This document shows positions 10,626 through 21,989 of a stretch of 64,000 nt of DNA, piece by piece. The stretch is from Corydoras sp. C115. Its lineage: Eukaryota; Chordata; Actinopteri; Siluriformes; Callichthyidae. Numbering within the stretch: the first letter of the stretch is position 1; every line of letters starts with the position of its first letter. A program made the position numbers and the translations under genes. The notes beneath the pieces were generated by a model, which saw only the letters and a program-made list of their open reading frames with translations, was not told the DNA's origin and did no database searches. Location of the stretch: assembly GCA_019802505.1 (NCBI GenBank), contig JAFMOC010000952.1:62001-126000 (forward strand). Reading direction: 5' to 3'.

Positions 10626-11865
10626 TTTATTGTGCCTTACAGAGACATGAATACACAAACTGATTCATATCGATATTTGTGCGATACAAGATTTGGAGCA
10701 ATATTTTATTTCATTAAATGATTAGCAAGCGCAATATATGTAAATGCCACTTTACTTATTTGTATTTTGTATTTAAATCGTTACTTTATTTATTAATACA
10801 TTACATTTAAATTGTTAAATTGATTATATTTCATCACTTTCTTTCTAAGATGCACTACTATTATTAATATTAATTGTGCCACTCTGTCTGCTGGTTTCAC
10901 TGTCATACGCAAGCACATGTCAACACACACACCATAAGGATGGAAAAGTGCAGTTCACTGAGCTGAGTAGTTCAGGTACATTTGTCATATTTCTGTATGT
11001 AATTTACTTTGTTATATTTCTAGGTGGAGCTTAACTCCAAATAAATTTAAAATGTCCAACATTTCAGTGCAAGACACGTTTCACTTACCTGAACTGATTT
11101 GCGGAATACTCACAGATACAAATTAAATTACATGTACACAATTGATCTGACGTTCTGGGTGACGTCCCTTTAGTTTTATCGCCATGACATGATTTTGCCA
11201 CAGTGGTGAGACAGACATGCTCTTACGTTTTTTGTGTTCACTCATTTTTTTCCTCTTCTTTTAGGATCTTGGCTGCCCAGTTAGGGACACAGGTACCCCC
11301 CGGGGATTTGTAGATCGATGGGGGTCCAAGTTGGGAACAACTTGGGGTAATTTAGGACCGAAGAGGGACAGTGTTTTTTTTTTATTTTTTTTAAATTTTT
11401 TTTTTTTTTTTTTCTCATTTTTTGGCAGTCAGGATCACTTCACGCAGTAAGCGCAATCCCTTTGTGTTGTATTCTTGCCTGTTAGATGTGTGCCTTCTGT
11501 TTGAGTCTTTTTCAGGCGTTGAGGTTTGAATCAGGTCTTGGGAGTCCTCACCAGCAGGCACTGCTTTCCTCAGCGGCCGTTTCCCCTATCCCCGCTCCCT
11601 GTTATATCTCCGAATAGGTTTGCTTGTTCTGCCTAAAATAAATAAAATTGAAGCCTCCTTGCTCCGCGACAAATTGACTAATTTATATACTAAATAATGC
11701 AATGAATGTTTCTCTAAGCCAACTTATTTAAAAGAAAACAACATAGAACATGAAAAATAGAACACCAACAACTGCTAAATAGAAGGAATGAAAACAATAA
11801 ACAGTTGTCTATGGTTCAGTATGGGTCTGGATTATAACTAATTTTAAAGATTTATACCCCCGCAA
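10626..11865. other. No gene recognised; poly-T tracts
   Basis: AT-rich sequence with T-runs at 11372-11413. Around 11270-11640 the composition is less biased and could be unique genomic sequence, but no ORF of interest is open. Confidence 0.4.
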
Positions 11866-11869
11866 ATGC

Positions 11870-12855
11870 TGGGCTTTCAACTGAGCAGATCTCGCCTTCC
11901 ACATATAAAATGTTAATCATTAGAGGAAGGTGAGTCACAATTTCATCAGTATCTCCACACTTTGTGTGGAATGATGAGCTCCATGCTTGTAGTTAGAAGA
12001 ATAGTGCAGTCCTTTCCAGCTGATGCACCAATCACCTCTATGCTATGATGGATTTTCTTCTCAGGTTTCTGCAAATAAAATTCTTTTTTATAAGTTTTCA
12101 CCATTAGATAGTTATTTATTTTACAAAACAATGTTATTTTTATCCTAAGAGTATAAAAATGTGTTTGTTGCGATTATTTAGTTGTATTCTCACAGTATGG
12201 TGGTGTGCACAGTCGAATTTGTTTCCTCGCTTTCTTGAGATGTGTTATATCGGTTAGCTGTGAGAGAGCAAGTTCTGTCAGTGCTGCCTCTCGCCACAAC
12301 GTCACCTTGTGCTGCCTTCAATCCACATCCAATATGAAGTCCAGGGCAGGAACTGGCCCATCCCTTGTCTCAATCATCCGGATTGAATTCAGCTAAGAAA
12401 AAAAAATTTGTAATAGTGTTAAATATAAACTGTATAAATACAATAAACACATGCATTAACATTTTTTAACAATACTCACACTGATTGTTACTCCAGTGAC
12501 ACTGAAGTAATCCCCACTGGAATCAAGTGGGCTAGAGGCTGGGTGGATGATGTGGTGGCATTTTTCTTTGATAGCCGCAGGAATATACATATTGGATGTT
12601 TTTGAATATCACGGTGTTAGCATTAAACAAATAAACTTTTGTGGCCATATTTGTCAGTGACGTTAGAATGTTTTTTATAATGTATGAGCAACTCTCTTCA
12701 ATCCTTCCTCAGTCTTTGTTTTTTAGATGGGCAACAATAATTTTTGTTTTTTGCAACCACCACACCATCCACCATTTCAAAGTTTTCTGCCCTGGTCATC
12801 AATCTGACTGCAAGACACTTTAATTTGAGTGGGTCAGGTTTGTTGTAGGACATAC
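11870..12855 (-). pseudogene. Exon-like segments of an unrecognised gene
   Basis: Several minus-strand pieces have protein-like composition bounded by splice-like signals. One segment follows TTTTTTGTCTGCAG (about 12853) and reads NKPDPLKLKCLAVRLMTR. Another ends AGT|GTGAGT (about 12478) after GDYFSVTGVTIS. The next begins after TTTTTTTTCTTAG (about 12392) and continues in frame as LNSIRMIETRDGPVPALDF, then a stop, then KVTLWREAALTEL, before CACCATACT|GTGAGA (about 12195). A last piece follows TTTATTTGCAG (about 12070) with IHHSIEVIGASAGKDC. The LWREAALTEL pattern hints at an OB-fold-like domain, but that is a guess. A stop and a phase clash indicate decay or wrong junctions. Confidence 0.4.
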
Positions 12856-12877
12856 TGCAGACAAAAAACTTCAATAC

Positions 12878-13185
12878 ATTCATTATCTTCCGCTTTATCC
12901 TATATTAGGGTCGCGGTGGGGTTCCCCATGCCCATCCAGGGGAGAACATTTCGGGCACTTGGCAGACACACCCAGGGCAGGGTGCCAATCTATCGCTGGG
13001 CACACTCACACAGACATGCGCACATACATGGGGGAATTTGGAGAACTCAATTGACTTGATTCATGTTTTTGGACTGTGGGAGGAAACCGGAGAACATGGA
13101 AACTCCACCCAGCTGGGGATTCGAACCGAGAATTCCTAGCGCTGAGAGGTGAACGTGTTAACCACTAAGTCACCGTGTCGCCCAC
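12878..13185 (-). mobile_element. tRNA-derived SINE
   Basis: A minus-strand copy with head at 13185 and tail at 12878, flanked by ACTTCAATAC (12868-12877 and 13186-13195). An internal deletion near 13090 removes part of the body. Confidence 0.92.
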
Positions 13186-13917
13186 ACTTCAATACAAATA
13201 AGAGATAATAATTAATAAAGCAGATAAAACATTCGGTTTCTTTCTGTAAAACACATAGCCTGTTCATATATACATAAAAAACAATATCAGTGTATGATGT
13301 CAACATCATCCATCTTATACTCAATTTAATTAGTCTAGATCAAAAGTAAATGAGGTAGATTAATTCTAACAAATCGACGTGATTGACAGAAAATTTAATC
13401 AAAGCTCATTTGCGTTTTTTTTTTCAATTTGGAGTGTGTAACATCTTATAAAGAACGATGTGGTTTCATTTCAGGAAATTGTTGAGAATGAGTGTAATGT
13501 TTTCATTAATTTGCCTGTAATGCTGAAATATAAGAACTGAAGCACATAAAAGCAATAAGGCAAGCTGTCATGCATACACACACCCACTGTTGCACCTGCC
13601 CCGGACGAAACAGTTTTAACAAGGTTTTGCTTTGAAATACCATAACTTTGCCACAGTTTGCGCCTTCGGAAAAATTCTGGCGGTTTATGAAAGCTCTTTA
13701 CAGCCAACATACAATTATTATGATAACTTTACTCCTGATTTTGGTAAAAAAAAATCTGATTTCTTCACACACAGAGCTTGAAAGCACAAACAGCTGACGG
13801 TGACTCCATCATTGGGTCCCGCTGCTGGAGGAGAGGCTGCAAAGAAAGCTGCTCACATTTGATCCGGGGCTATAGCCCTGAAAGCCCAGGTCTAACGACG
13901 CCCCTGACGGTACTTAT
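13186..13917. other. No confident feature
   Basis: A minus-strand frame at 13471-13710 (reading FFRRRKLWQSYGISKQN) is open for 79 codons but has no recognised domain. Its neighbourhood might belong to the same unknown relic as 11870-12855. Confidence 0.3.
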
Positions 13918-14475
13918 TGACCACCTAGAGCTCGTGAGGTGGCGTTACCTCAGCAAGCAGCGACCCTGTCCATTTTCTGGTTTTGTGAACTCATGACTGA
14001 TGTTTCTTTAAAACCGTTTAAATGTTTTTAATGGATATTAAAATGTGATCTGAAATTTTGCTATCATATTAAGTGGCTTGCTGAGGTGAAATATTTAGCT
14101 GTCATGTCGCAAGCTACAGAGTGGCCTGTGAAAAAGTAGCCCGCCTCATATATCCCAGGTACCTGAGGCGGGCTACTTTTTCACAGCCCACCCTGTAGCT
14201 CGCGACATGACAGCTAAACATTTTACCTCAGCGATCCGCTTAATACGATAGCAAACTTTCATATCACGAGCGGAAGGACGGCACAACACCACATGCTCTA
14301 AAGAGTTACAGTTTATTGACAGAAAACTACCTCCATCAAAAATACAGAAGGTCAAAAACAACTAACCAAACAGACAGCAACAGAGTAGGCAGGTGTGACA
14401 CAAGTTCATAAAACCAGAAAATGGACAGGGTCGAGGCTCGATGAGGTAAATGCCACCTCACGAGCTCTAGGTGGT
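13918..14475. repeat. Large palindrome / foldback element
   Basis: A left arm (13918-14148) and a longer right arm (14164-14475) are reverse complements around a 15-bp loop (14149-14163). The innermost 23 bp pair perfectly (GCCCGCCTCA against TGAGGCGGGC with flanks). Pairing extends outward through GCTGTCATGTCGC/GCGACATGACAGC and CATTTTCTGG/CCAGAAAATG to the outer GACCACCTAGAG/CTCTAGGTGG. The right arm holds about 80 bp (around 14270-14385) absent from the left. No target duplication was found. It could be a foldback transposon or an inverted duplication. Confidence 0.85.
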
Positions 14476-15159
14476 AAAGTTTTTCAGATCAATAACTACT
14501 TTTATGAAATAAGTTAATACACTGGTTATAAATCATAGAATTTAACCAGGTTTTGAGATAAATACATGCTTTAAAATACATCAAAATATATTGTTATATA
14601 TCGTTAAATAATATAATGATTATGTAACTAATAATGAAAATAGATTATTTTGATAAGGAATACTAGTAAAAATAAATTGGCTACCCAGTACTAACCTGTC
14701 GAATGTAGATAAACTATGATTGATGACAGAGACTGCAATTTCACTGATTCATCCAGGTCTGAGGTAAAATTGATGGTCTGCTCCCTTTTAAACCTGATCA
14801 GAGGGGCTGGGCCCGTGTCACGTGACACGTTTCTTACGCTCCTACTATAGGCACGTGGCCTAGAGCACAGGGAGAGTACGCGGTTCCCACGGGCAACTGT
14901 TCTCCCGCAGGACAAGTCCTAGAAATAGCATAAAAAACACATTATTTAGAGAATTGATCTTATTACATGTAACAGAAATAATGGGCTTACCGTGCTGTCT
15001 TCAAAATTCCCTGAGAAGTGGCAGATTCAGAAGTTTAGTTATTTGCGTTTTGCTTCCAATTTATTTTTTATTGTAGATTCTAAGTGTTGAATGAATTGTT
15101 AAACGTTTTGTACAGTGACTGTTTCAGGTGGTCTCTTGTGGTCATAACCATCTTCTACT
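14476..15159. other. No gene recognised
   Basis: AT-rich sequence. A short region at 14690-14930 is more balanced in composition and contains the perfect 14-bp palindrome GTGTCACGTGACAC near 14815, but no coding signal. Confidence 0.4.
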
Positions 15160-15620
15160 GCGATTTCAGCTCTATTGGTCATCCTGCGTTAATAGACAGG
15201 TAGACAGGGGAGTTTGATTATTGTAGTTTGTTTCCTATTCAGTCATGATTTATTAAAAGTAATAAAAAAAAAACCTAATTTGTAAGTCACTTTGGATGAA
15301 AGCGTCTGCTAAATGACAATGTAAATGCAAAAAAAAATAAATTACATGTAAGTCACGTCTTACATAAATAATCAGGTAGACAGGGGAGTTTGACTAAATG
15401 TACTGATTGTAGATTTTTCTCTATTCATTCACTATTACTATTACTAAAAGTAATTTCCAAAAAAAATTAAATTACAGCTCTATTGGTTGTTTTACATTTT
15501 CAGCTCTTTTGGTGGTTTTGTATAAATAAACAGTAAGACAGGGGAGTTTGACTAAATATAATTATTTAGCATGTTCTCTATTCTGTCATGATTGATCAAA
15601 AGTAATTCACAAAAAATGTA
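15160..15620. repeat. Degenerate tandem repeat, three units
   Basis: The phrase GACAGGGGAGTTTGA(T/C)T recurs at about 15201, 15379 and 15539, each preceded by a variant of CAGCTCTATTGG and followed by CTATTCA..CATGATT and AAAAGTAAT. Units are about 160-180 bp. Confidence 0.75.
15283..15330 (+). mobile_element. L2-type LINE/SINE 3' tail
   Basis: AAGTCACTTTGGATGAAAGC followed by GTCTGCTAAATGACAATGTA is the 3' tail phrase shared by many teleost L2-like LINEs and their SINEs. A second copy is at 59911. Only the tail is present. Confidence 0.7.
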
Positions 15621-15960
15621 TTTTGTTTATGAGAAAAAGTAGCATTAAAACGTAAATATCTGCCAAAAGTGGAATGTCAAGATATTAGATACTTTTTTCA
15701 AGTAAATTGTAAAATACTAATACTGAGATGTCCAATGTTTATGATTTCGTGTAATAAACACACCGCACTGCGCTGCGCTGCGCCGCCATCAAACGGACAG
15801 CGCCGCCCGATCGTAACACAAAATCACTGTCAATTTAATTAATTCAGTCTGTTGAAATATCTACTTCATTACAGAACACAATAAAAAGGATTATGATAAC
15901 TGTGGTATGTTTGTAGAAAACTTGTTTGGGCTATCTGATTCTCGAAGTTATCTGATTCTC
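15621..15960. other. No gene recognised
   Basis: AT-rich, with a short GC block (CTGCGCTGCGCTGCGCCGCC near 15770). Confidence 0.4.
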
Positions 15961-15982
15961 AAAGCACTTTACTTCAGTGTTT

Positions 15983-17004
15983 TCATCCTGCATCAGGATT
16001 ATCTATTTCAACACCTATCATCTGAACCACAGGAACACTGTTACATTTCTGTGTGATTATTTTGGCAATTCGACCAAATGATCCATTGGTCAGCCCGGAT
16101 TCCACTGAAATATTTCTTATAAGCATCACACGTGCACCAACTGCCACCTGTAGTGTGTCCATTAGACTACCTTTCTCTCCTTTAAATGGGGCACCCTGTC
16201 TCTGCATCTGACCTGATTTGAGGGGCTTTCTTATAATCCTCTGCATCTATATTAGTTATGTCTGAAAAGCGTGAGTTTAAGGCTGCTGATTTAAAAGCAT
16301 CCACTTCTTTATTGGTAGGGAATATGTGTAATGCTTCTTTAGGACAGTCTTCAGGTGATTTGATGACCTTCTCTAGCATAAGTTTGTTATCTTCAGAAAG
16401 AGTTTCAAGCTTCTGTTTCACTCTCAGTCTGTTCAGAAACTCAGCAAAATCGAGGTCATCTTTTTGACGCGTAATTTGAGTCAGTGTAATCATCTTAAAA
16501 TAATCTCTCCAGAAGTCCAGCACATGATCCTCATACACACATAATGGTTTGACTTTTCCTAGTGGAGGTAATTGATGGAAATCACCAACAGCCATTACTG
16601 AGATGTTACCAAAGGGTTTGTCATTTCCTTTGACCTGCTGCAATCTCCAGTTCACATAAGCAAATAATGGTTTAGACACCATTTATATCTCATAAATAAT
16701 CATGATCTGTCCCTGGTATGGAGGCTTTAGGCTTCATGGAATTTCAGGAGTGTATGGAGTGTTTTTCCATTAATATTGTGACTGGCACAGCCTGTAAATG
16801 CAGTGAGAAGCACGATGGTTTGGAAGTATCAGGTTCATCTCTGACAGATGACAGTTTCTGTAAGATTTTAGTGGCCTCTGCATGCAAAAATTTAATGAGG
16901 TGACTCTTTCCTGTCCCTGCTGTTCCAGCTACATAATAAAGAAATTGCTCTGGATTTTCTTTCTGAATCTTTTTGTGACACCAGTCCCATATCTTGTAGA
17001 ACAC
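15983..17004 (-). pseudogene. PIF1-family helicase, Helitron-like relic
   Basis: Minus-strand frames together give a PIF1-like ATP-dependent DNA helicase. The Walker A motif is YVAGTAGTGKSHLIK (about 16930). The frame then shifts to MAVGDFHQLPPLGK (about 16590) and ITRQKDDLDFAEFLNRLR. Another shift leads to VGARVMLIRNISVESGLTNG (about 16110). Helitron transposons carry such a helicase for rolling-circle transposition. At least two frameshifts break the reading frame, and the Walker B region between 16744 and 16682 is decayed. The adjoining upstream region (17011-17830) fits the N-terminal part of the same protein. Confidence 0.85.
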
Positions 17005-17010
17005 AGCAGC

Positions 17011-17450
17011 TTATGTTTCATTCAGGCTCTGATATATATTTCTCATCCCTGTTGAAATTATCTGTGGAGCTTCTATTACTGTTGTTTCAACATCTGAAGG
17101 AACTGACACAACAGCACCTTTAAGAGCTCTCTGCTGACCCTTGGGAAGACTGATGAGTGCAAGTTGGAGTTTGTGTGCAGACGCGTTGGAAGGCATCCTC
17201 CCTTTACTCAAATTCTTGTGGCATCTATGGCAGATCCTCTCATGTTTTCTTTCATCAGGTGCACAGTTATCAGGACAGTTAGAGGAACATATGTGAACAT
17301 ACTTTCCAGTAAAGCAGATTGAAGCTACTGCTTGGTTTTTTGATAGTTTATGTGATCACAAGGATGAACCTGATCAGAACATGATGCTCTGTGACGGACA
17401 GTACAGTTACCTAGTGCTTTTAGAATTTCTTGATTTAAGGATTAGTTGTC
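17011..17450 (-). pseudogene. Helitron-like N-terminal region (DUF6570-type)
   Basis: The frame shows CHRCHKNLSKGRMPSNASAH, then ISLPKGQQRALKGAVVSVPS and DVETTVIEAP, hallmarks as I recall them of the domain preceding the Helitron Rep domain. Further upstream a cysteine-rich stretch (CSSNCPDNCAPDERKHERIC) is present. The middle of the domain between NKLQL-like and SLPKG residues is missing. The whole Rep/HUH nuclease region that should lie between this and the helicase is absent, so the copy is internally deleted. Confidence 0.65.
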
Positions 17451-17481
17451 CTGTGTTTTTTGTGTTTTTACTGATGTGTTT

Positions 17482-17830
17482 CTAAACACAGTATATCTTA
17501 TGTAGGACATTCAGCCTAGATGCTCTGTTTTTTAACCGCATCAAACACTGTGCTCTGTGATTTATCTTGATAAGCAGATCAGTCTTATTTAAAATTTCAG
17601 TTTTTTTTTGCTCTGAAAAATTAAGATCATTTCTATTATGAAATGAAAAATATTCCTTCTGTCTTTGCCTGAAAGCTTCATTTTTTGTAGCTTTGGTGAT
17701 GTACCATTTTTGTTTTTCTCTGTAATATGGGTTATTTTTTATAGCTGTTTGTAACATACAGTTTTTGTTTTTCTTTGTAATCTGGGTTATTTGTATAGCT
17801 GTCTAACATACAGTTTTTTGTTTTGTTCTA
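17482..17830 (-). pseudogene. Helitron-like N-terminal repeats
   Basis: The open frame 17482-17757 contains NNPYYREKQKWYITKATKNE and AFRQRQKEYF. Just upstream, the DNA repeats with a period of roughly 50 bp (TAACATACAGTTTTTGTTTT at about 17753 and 17807), each encoding a variant of YxxNPxYxEKQKxY in shifting frames. Such lysine/tyrosine-rich repeats precede the cysteine-rich region in related Helitron proteins. This is a decayed N-terminus. Confidence 0.55.
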
Positions 17831-17869
17831 AATGACGTGTTAACTGCATAATTAACTCTTATTGACCTT

Positions 17870-18867
17870 ATCATTTATCATGTCATAATTTACATTTTTA
17901 GTGTAACATACTCTACTGCTTTTTTTCCTCTTTTCTCTGAATTTGGGATCATTTGCATATTTGCATTTTGAGTTTAATCTTATTTTTTCCCACATATTTC
18001 TAGTGATCTATTCACAATAATGCACACACTATCGTACCTTATTGGTTTATGAATCAGCACTTCCAATCCCAGTGCAGACATCTATACAAATAAAAGCAAT
18101 AATATCCATTTACAATACAGTTTAAATTATATATATTTTTATCGGTTTTAATGAAAGAAATAGTTGTTCCTTTTTATTCAATTTATTCATAGTGTCTGCA
18201 TGATCATCACTGTCTTCCTGGTGACAGATTTAACCTAAAGTAGTAGATTTTGTCTAATTATATGTGAAATATATCCCTTTAAATACCTTAATTATCATAA
18301 GAGATGTACCAATCAGGTTTTTTTGAGTTTGTATGTGATGACTAATCATTTTTCAGCTCTTTGATTGGTCAATCGCAAATACATTTTACAAATTGTGTAT
18401 GGGCTAGATGCCACGACATTAACCTAACAAGGCAAACATGGTAATCTTTGTCCACCTGTTAACAAACACTGAACATTGAAGCTGACTAAATAAATGACTA
18501 AATTACTTACCCAAAAATAGTTTTAAGGAAATATAAATTTCTAGATTGATCTCCAAAACTTTAAGAAAATGTTTTTTTTTATAATTGTATTTTATTATTT
18601 GATTATATTAATTTTAATTAATTTACATAATTTTTAATAATTCATAGATCTTATATTTCATGGTGAAGAGCTTCTATAATGTGCTGTGCATTGTCTCTCA
18701 ACATGAAATACTTCATACAGGTCTGTGTCTTTAATGTCTATCATTCATTCAAAAGCATTTACACGGATCAGTTGTTTATTTGCACTTAGAATTACTACAA
18801 TCGCAAAGATTCTTAAACCTGTAAAATTAGAAAAAACAAGAAATTAGATGAGTTAATGAGTAACTCC
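17870..18867. other. AT-rich gap, no gene recognised
   Basis: No ORF, RNA gene or repeat family was recognised. The 5' flank of the Helitron relic may extend into it. Confidence 0.4.
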
Positions 18868-19159
18868 TTTTTTTCAATAATTTTTATTGAGGAAAAAGAA
18901 AACAGACTTTACATACACAGACATTTCACACACTTTCCTTTTTTCCCTTTTTTTTTCTCCTCCCCCTTCCCCTCCCACCCAAACCCACCCACCTAGATTA
19001 AAGGGAAAAAATAAAAATAAATAATAATGATAAAATGAAATAAAATATGAATATAATAATAATAAATAAATGTAAAAAATTATAGTTAAAAAAATATAAT
19101 AATAATAATAAAATAAAATAAAAAAGGGGGAGGAGGGAAAGAGGGGAAAAGGGGGGAAA

Positions 19160-20411
19160 TCAGCTGGTTAGGACTGTCTCTAGAGACACAAAGTACACCA
19201 TGAGGGGATACCACTTCTTGTAAAACTTTTCTGTATTCCCCCTCAGAGTAAACCTAGTCTTCTCTAGTTTGAGAAAACGCATCATTTCCCGTAGCCAAAC
19301 TGAAATAGAAGGGGGACCCGGAGACTTCCAGAGGATCAGTATGCAGTGCCTGGCCACAAGGGAGCTGAATGACAAAATATCCAAATCAGAGCTTCGTTCA
19401 AGTGGAGACCGAATATCGCAATTGACGGAGACATCTCTATAGTCGTACCCAGGACCTCTGACATAGCATCGAAATACCCACTCCAAAACCTCTGAAGCGC
19501 ATTACAGAAAAAATACATGTGCCCTAAACCGCAAGGCGAGGCTCCATACCTGACACAAACATCTCTGACAGAGTCAGGGTAAAATTTGGAGAGTTGTGAT
19601 TTGGAACGATGGACTCTGTGGAGAACTTTGAACTGTATTAGTTGTAACCTAGCACATGGGATGGAGCGTTTGACCACATTAATTGCTTTATCCCACCACT
19701 GATGAATAAAGGTAGTAGCTAGTTCTCACTCCCACGCTAATCTATCACTGCTGATGATTTGCACATCCATCTCCAGAAACCTGGAGTAAACCCTGGATAC
19801 AAGGGACTTTCTAAAGGGATTCAAGGTCAAAAAGTTGTCCCAAGGGGGAGCACTGGGAAGCTGAATGTAATCAGTAAAAAGGGAAGAAAGACAGTGTCTG
19901 ATTTGAAAATAACGGAATAAATGTGAAGTGGGGAGATTAATCTCAGATGATAACTGTGTAAATGAACAAAAAACTTTCTTTAAAGGTTTCGAAAACATTT
20001 GATACCCTTGTTGTGCCATATTCGAAAACCAGAATCAATCCGTGTTGGTGGGAACAAATGGTTGTCCATGATGGGCAATGACAAGGAGGGTGCTGTATAA
20101 CTAAAACACCTAAATTGTACCCAGACGTAGAGTTGAATGATGTAGGGGTTTTTCGTGTATTTGGAAAGTTTGGTCTCTAGTCCGCACCACTGTAGGTCAG
20201 GGGAGTGAAGCCAGCACAACAACTTTTGGATGTGTGCTGCAAAATAGTAATATTTAAAATTAGGCAGCGCAAGACCTCCCTCAAATTTGAATCTCTGCAA
20301 TAGTGATTGACAAAAACGCGTAAATGAGCTGATCCAGAGATTTAAAGAAAATTTTAGGTAGGTACAATGGGAGGGGTGAAGCAGAAAAAGGAATTTTGGC
20401 ATGACATTCAT
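19160..20411 (-). pseudogene. L1 ORF2 C-terminal region
   Basis: Three shifted frames (19980-20411, 19726-20019, 19336-19677) continue the L1 protein beyond the RT. Recognisable pieces are MNVMPKFLFLLHPSH, then GGLALPNFKYYYFAAHIQKL and a terminal cysteine/histidine region (CGLGHMYFFCNALQRFW). It resembles the L1 at 52250-52438 (NYYYCYAAQQKPVV), so both belong to related L1 lineages. Confidence 0.85.
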
Positions 20412-20427
20412 TTTGATAACATTTATT

Positions 20428-21927
20428 CTACCAATTAACGACGGGAAGAGATTTCCATCTCTGTAAATCTGTTTCTAATTTATCCATCAGCACGGAGTAA
20501 TTCGCATTGAACAATAGAGGCAAAGTGCGGGAAACATGAACACCTAAATATTTGAAGCCGTCTGGTGTCAAATTAAATGGAATATCTGTTTGGTGCAAAG
20601 CCAGTACATTAACAGGATAACATTGACTTTTTTGGAGATTCACCTTATAACCTGAAAATGTGCCAAAAAGGAGTGCGATAATAGGAAGAAGAGATCTAGC
20701 TGGGTTAGACACATACAAAAATAGGGCATCCACATACAATGACAGTTTTAAATCCACATCAGCCCGAGAAAGACCTCGACATGACGCAAGCGATTTTAGT
20801 GCAATGGATAATGGTTCAATAGCAGCGGGGAGAGGGGGCATCCCTGTCTATTGCCGCGTGAAAATGTAAAGTATTCCGAATTACAATTATTAGTATGCAC
20901 ACTAGCTTGAGAACATGTATAAAGTAGTTTAATCCAGGATATGAATTTTGCCCCAAATCGATGCAGAACTGTAAACAGGTAATCCCATTCAACCCGATCG
21001 AATGCTTTTTCAGCATATAATGACACAATGACTTCAGGAACAGAGAGGGAATGATCAGAATAAACCACGTTTAGAAGTGTGCGAACATTAAAGAAAAGAT
21101 GACAACCTTTAACAAAACCATTTTGATCATGCGAAACTATGACCGGGAGTACTTTCTCCAAACGAGAGGCCACAACCTTAGCTAAAATTTTGACATCGAC
21201 ATTTAGGAGAGACAGGGGCCTGTATGAGGAGCAAGATGTAGGATCTTTATCCTTTTTCAATAATAGAGATAAAGATGCCTCCCGTAAAGTTGGTGGAAGA
21301 GAGCCTGAGCTCAGGGACTCCTCAAAAATGGCCAATAATAGCGTTGCGAATTTGTCTTTAAATTTTATTAAAAAATTCGGCTGGAAAACCATCTGGGCCT
21401 GGTGCCTTACTGGTTTGCATATTACCAATAGAGTGAATGATCTCACCCAAAATCAAAGGAGAATCAACATCACCAGCCACAACAGAGTCCAGATTCGGAA
21501 GTTCCAAATTGTCGAAAAAAGATGAAATCTTCGGGCTATCGGGCAAGGACTCCGACTGATATAGTGCTGCATAAAAAGCTTTGAAAGCAGAATTTACGGC
21601 CTGAGGGTTAGTACAGAGCTCACCCGTGGAATCAACAATTCGACATACAGACCTCGAAGCCATCATTCCCCTTAGCTGGTGCGCCAGCAGTCTGGAGGGT
21701 CGGTCGCTGTGCTCGAAGAATGTACTCCATGTACGCAAGAGAAGCCTCTCAACTTCAACCGTGGTGTTTAGGTCATACTCTGTTTGTAACTCCAATCGAC
21801 GTTTCAATAGTTGGGATGACGGGCTCAACGAATTTAGTTCATCTACTTGAGCAATGTCAGCTAACAAAGCCTGTAACTTAAGCTTACGATTAATGATGAG
21901 GTGGGTGAAGAGGTGAAACGCCAGCAT
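20428..21927 (-). pseudogene. L1 ORF2 reverse transcriptase domain
   Basis: This region encodes the reverse transcriptase, which copies the element's RNA at nicked chromosomal DNA. Frame 21358-21927 covers the RT N-terminal extension ending KAPGPDGFPAEFFNKI. Frame 20796-21446 holds RT motifs 1-4 (SYRPLSLLN, DQNGFVKG, EKAFDRVEWDYL, RQGCPLSPLL). Frame 20428-20841 holds the catalytic strand, which reads SLYVDALFLYV instead of the usual FADD/YADD motif, so the second aspartate is gone. Frameshifts lie near 21430 and 20830. Confidence 0.9.
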
Positions 21928-21989
21928 ACACTGATCACAGATTATCCCCCAACATAGCCAAGCCTGAGATCTACATCTTTATCTACAGG

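Larger units (their letters stand above)
18868..21940 (-). mobile_element. L1-type LINE, 5'-truncated
   Basis: A single minus-strand element. Its 3' end is an AATAAA-like signal plus A-run (complement at 18868-18900). The ORF2 core (19160-21927) is broken by frameshifts. Fragments in order are the linker before the RT (KAPGPDGFPAEF), RT blocks (SYRPLSLLNVDVKILAKVVA, GNRQGCPLSPLL), thumb and C-terminal pieces. The endonuclease is missing. Confidence 0.85.

Noticed and set aside
14815..14828. GTGTCACGTGACAC palindrome as a specific regulatory site
   Set aside because: It contains an E-box/CACGTG core, but a single short palindrome without a nearby gene is not enough evidence.
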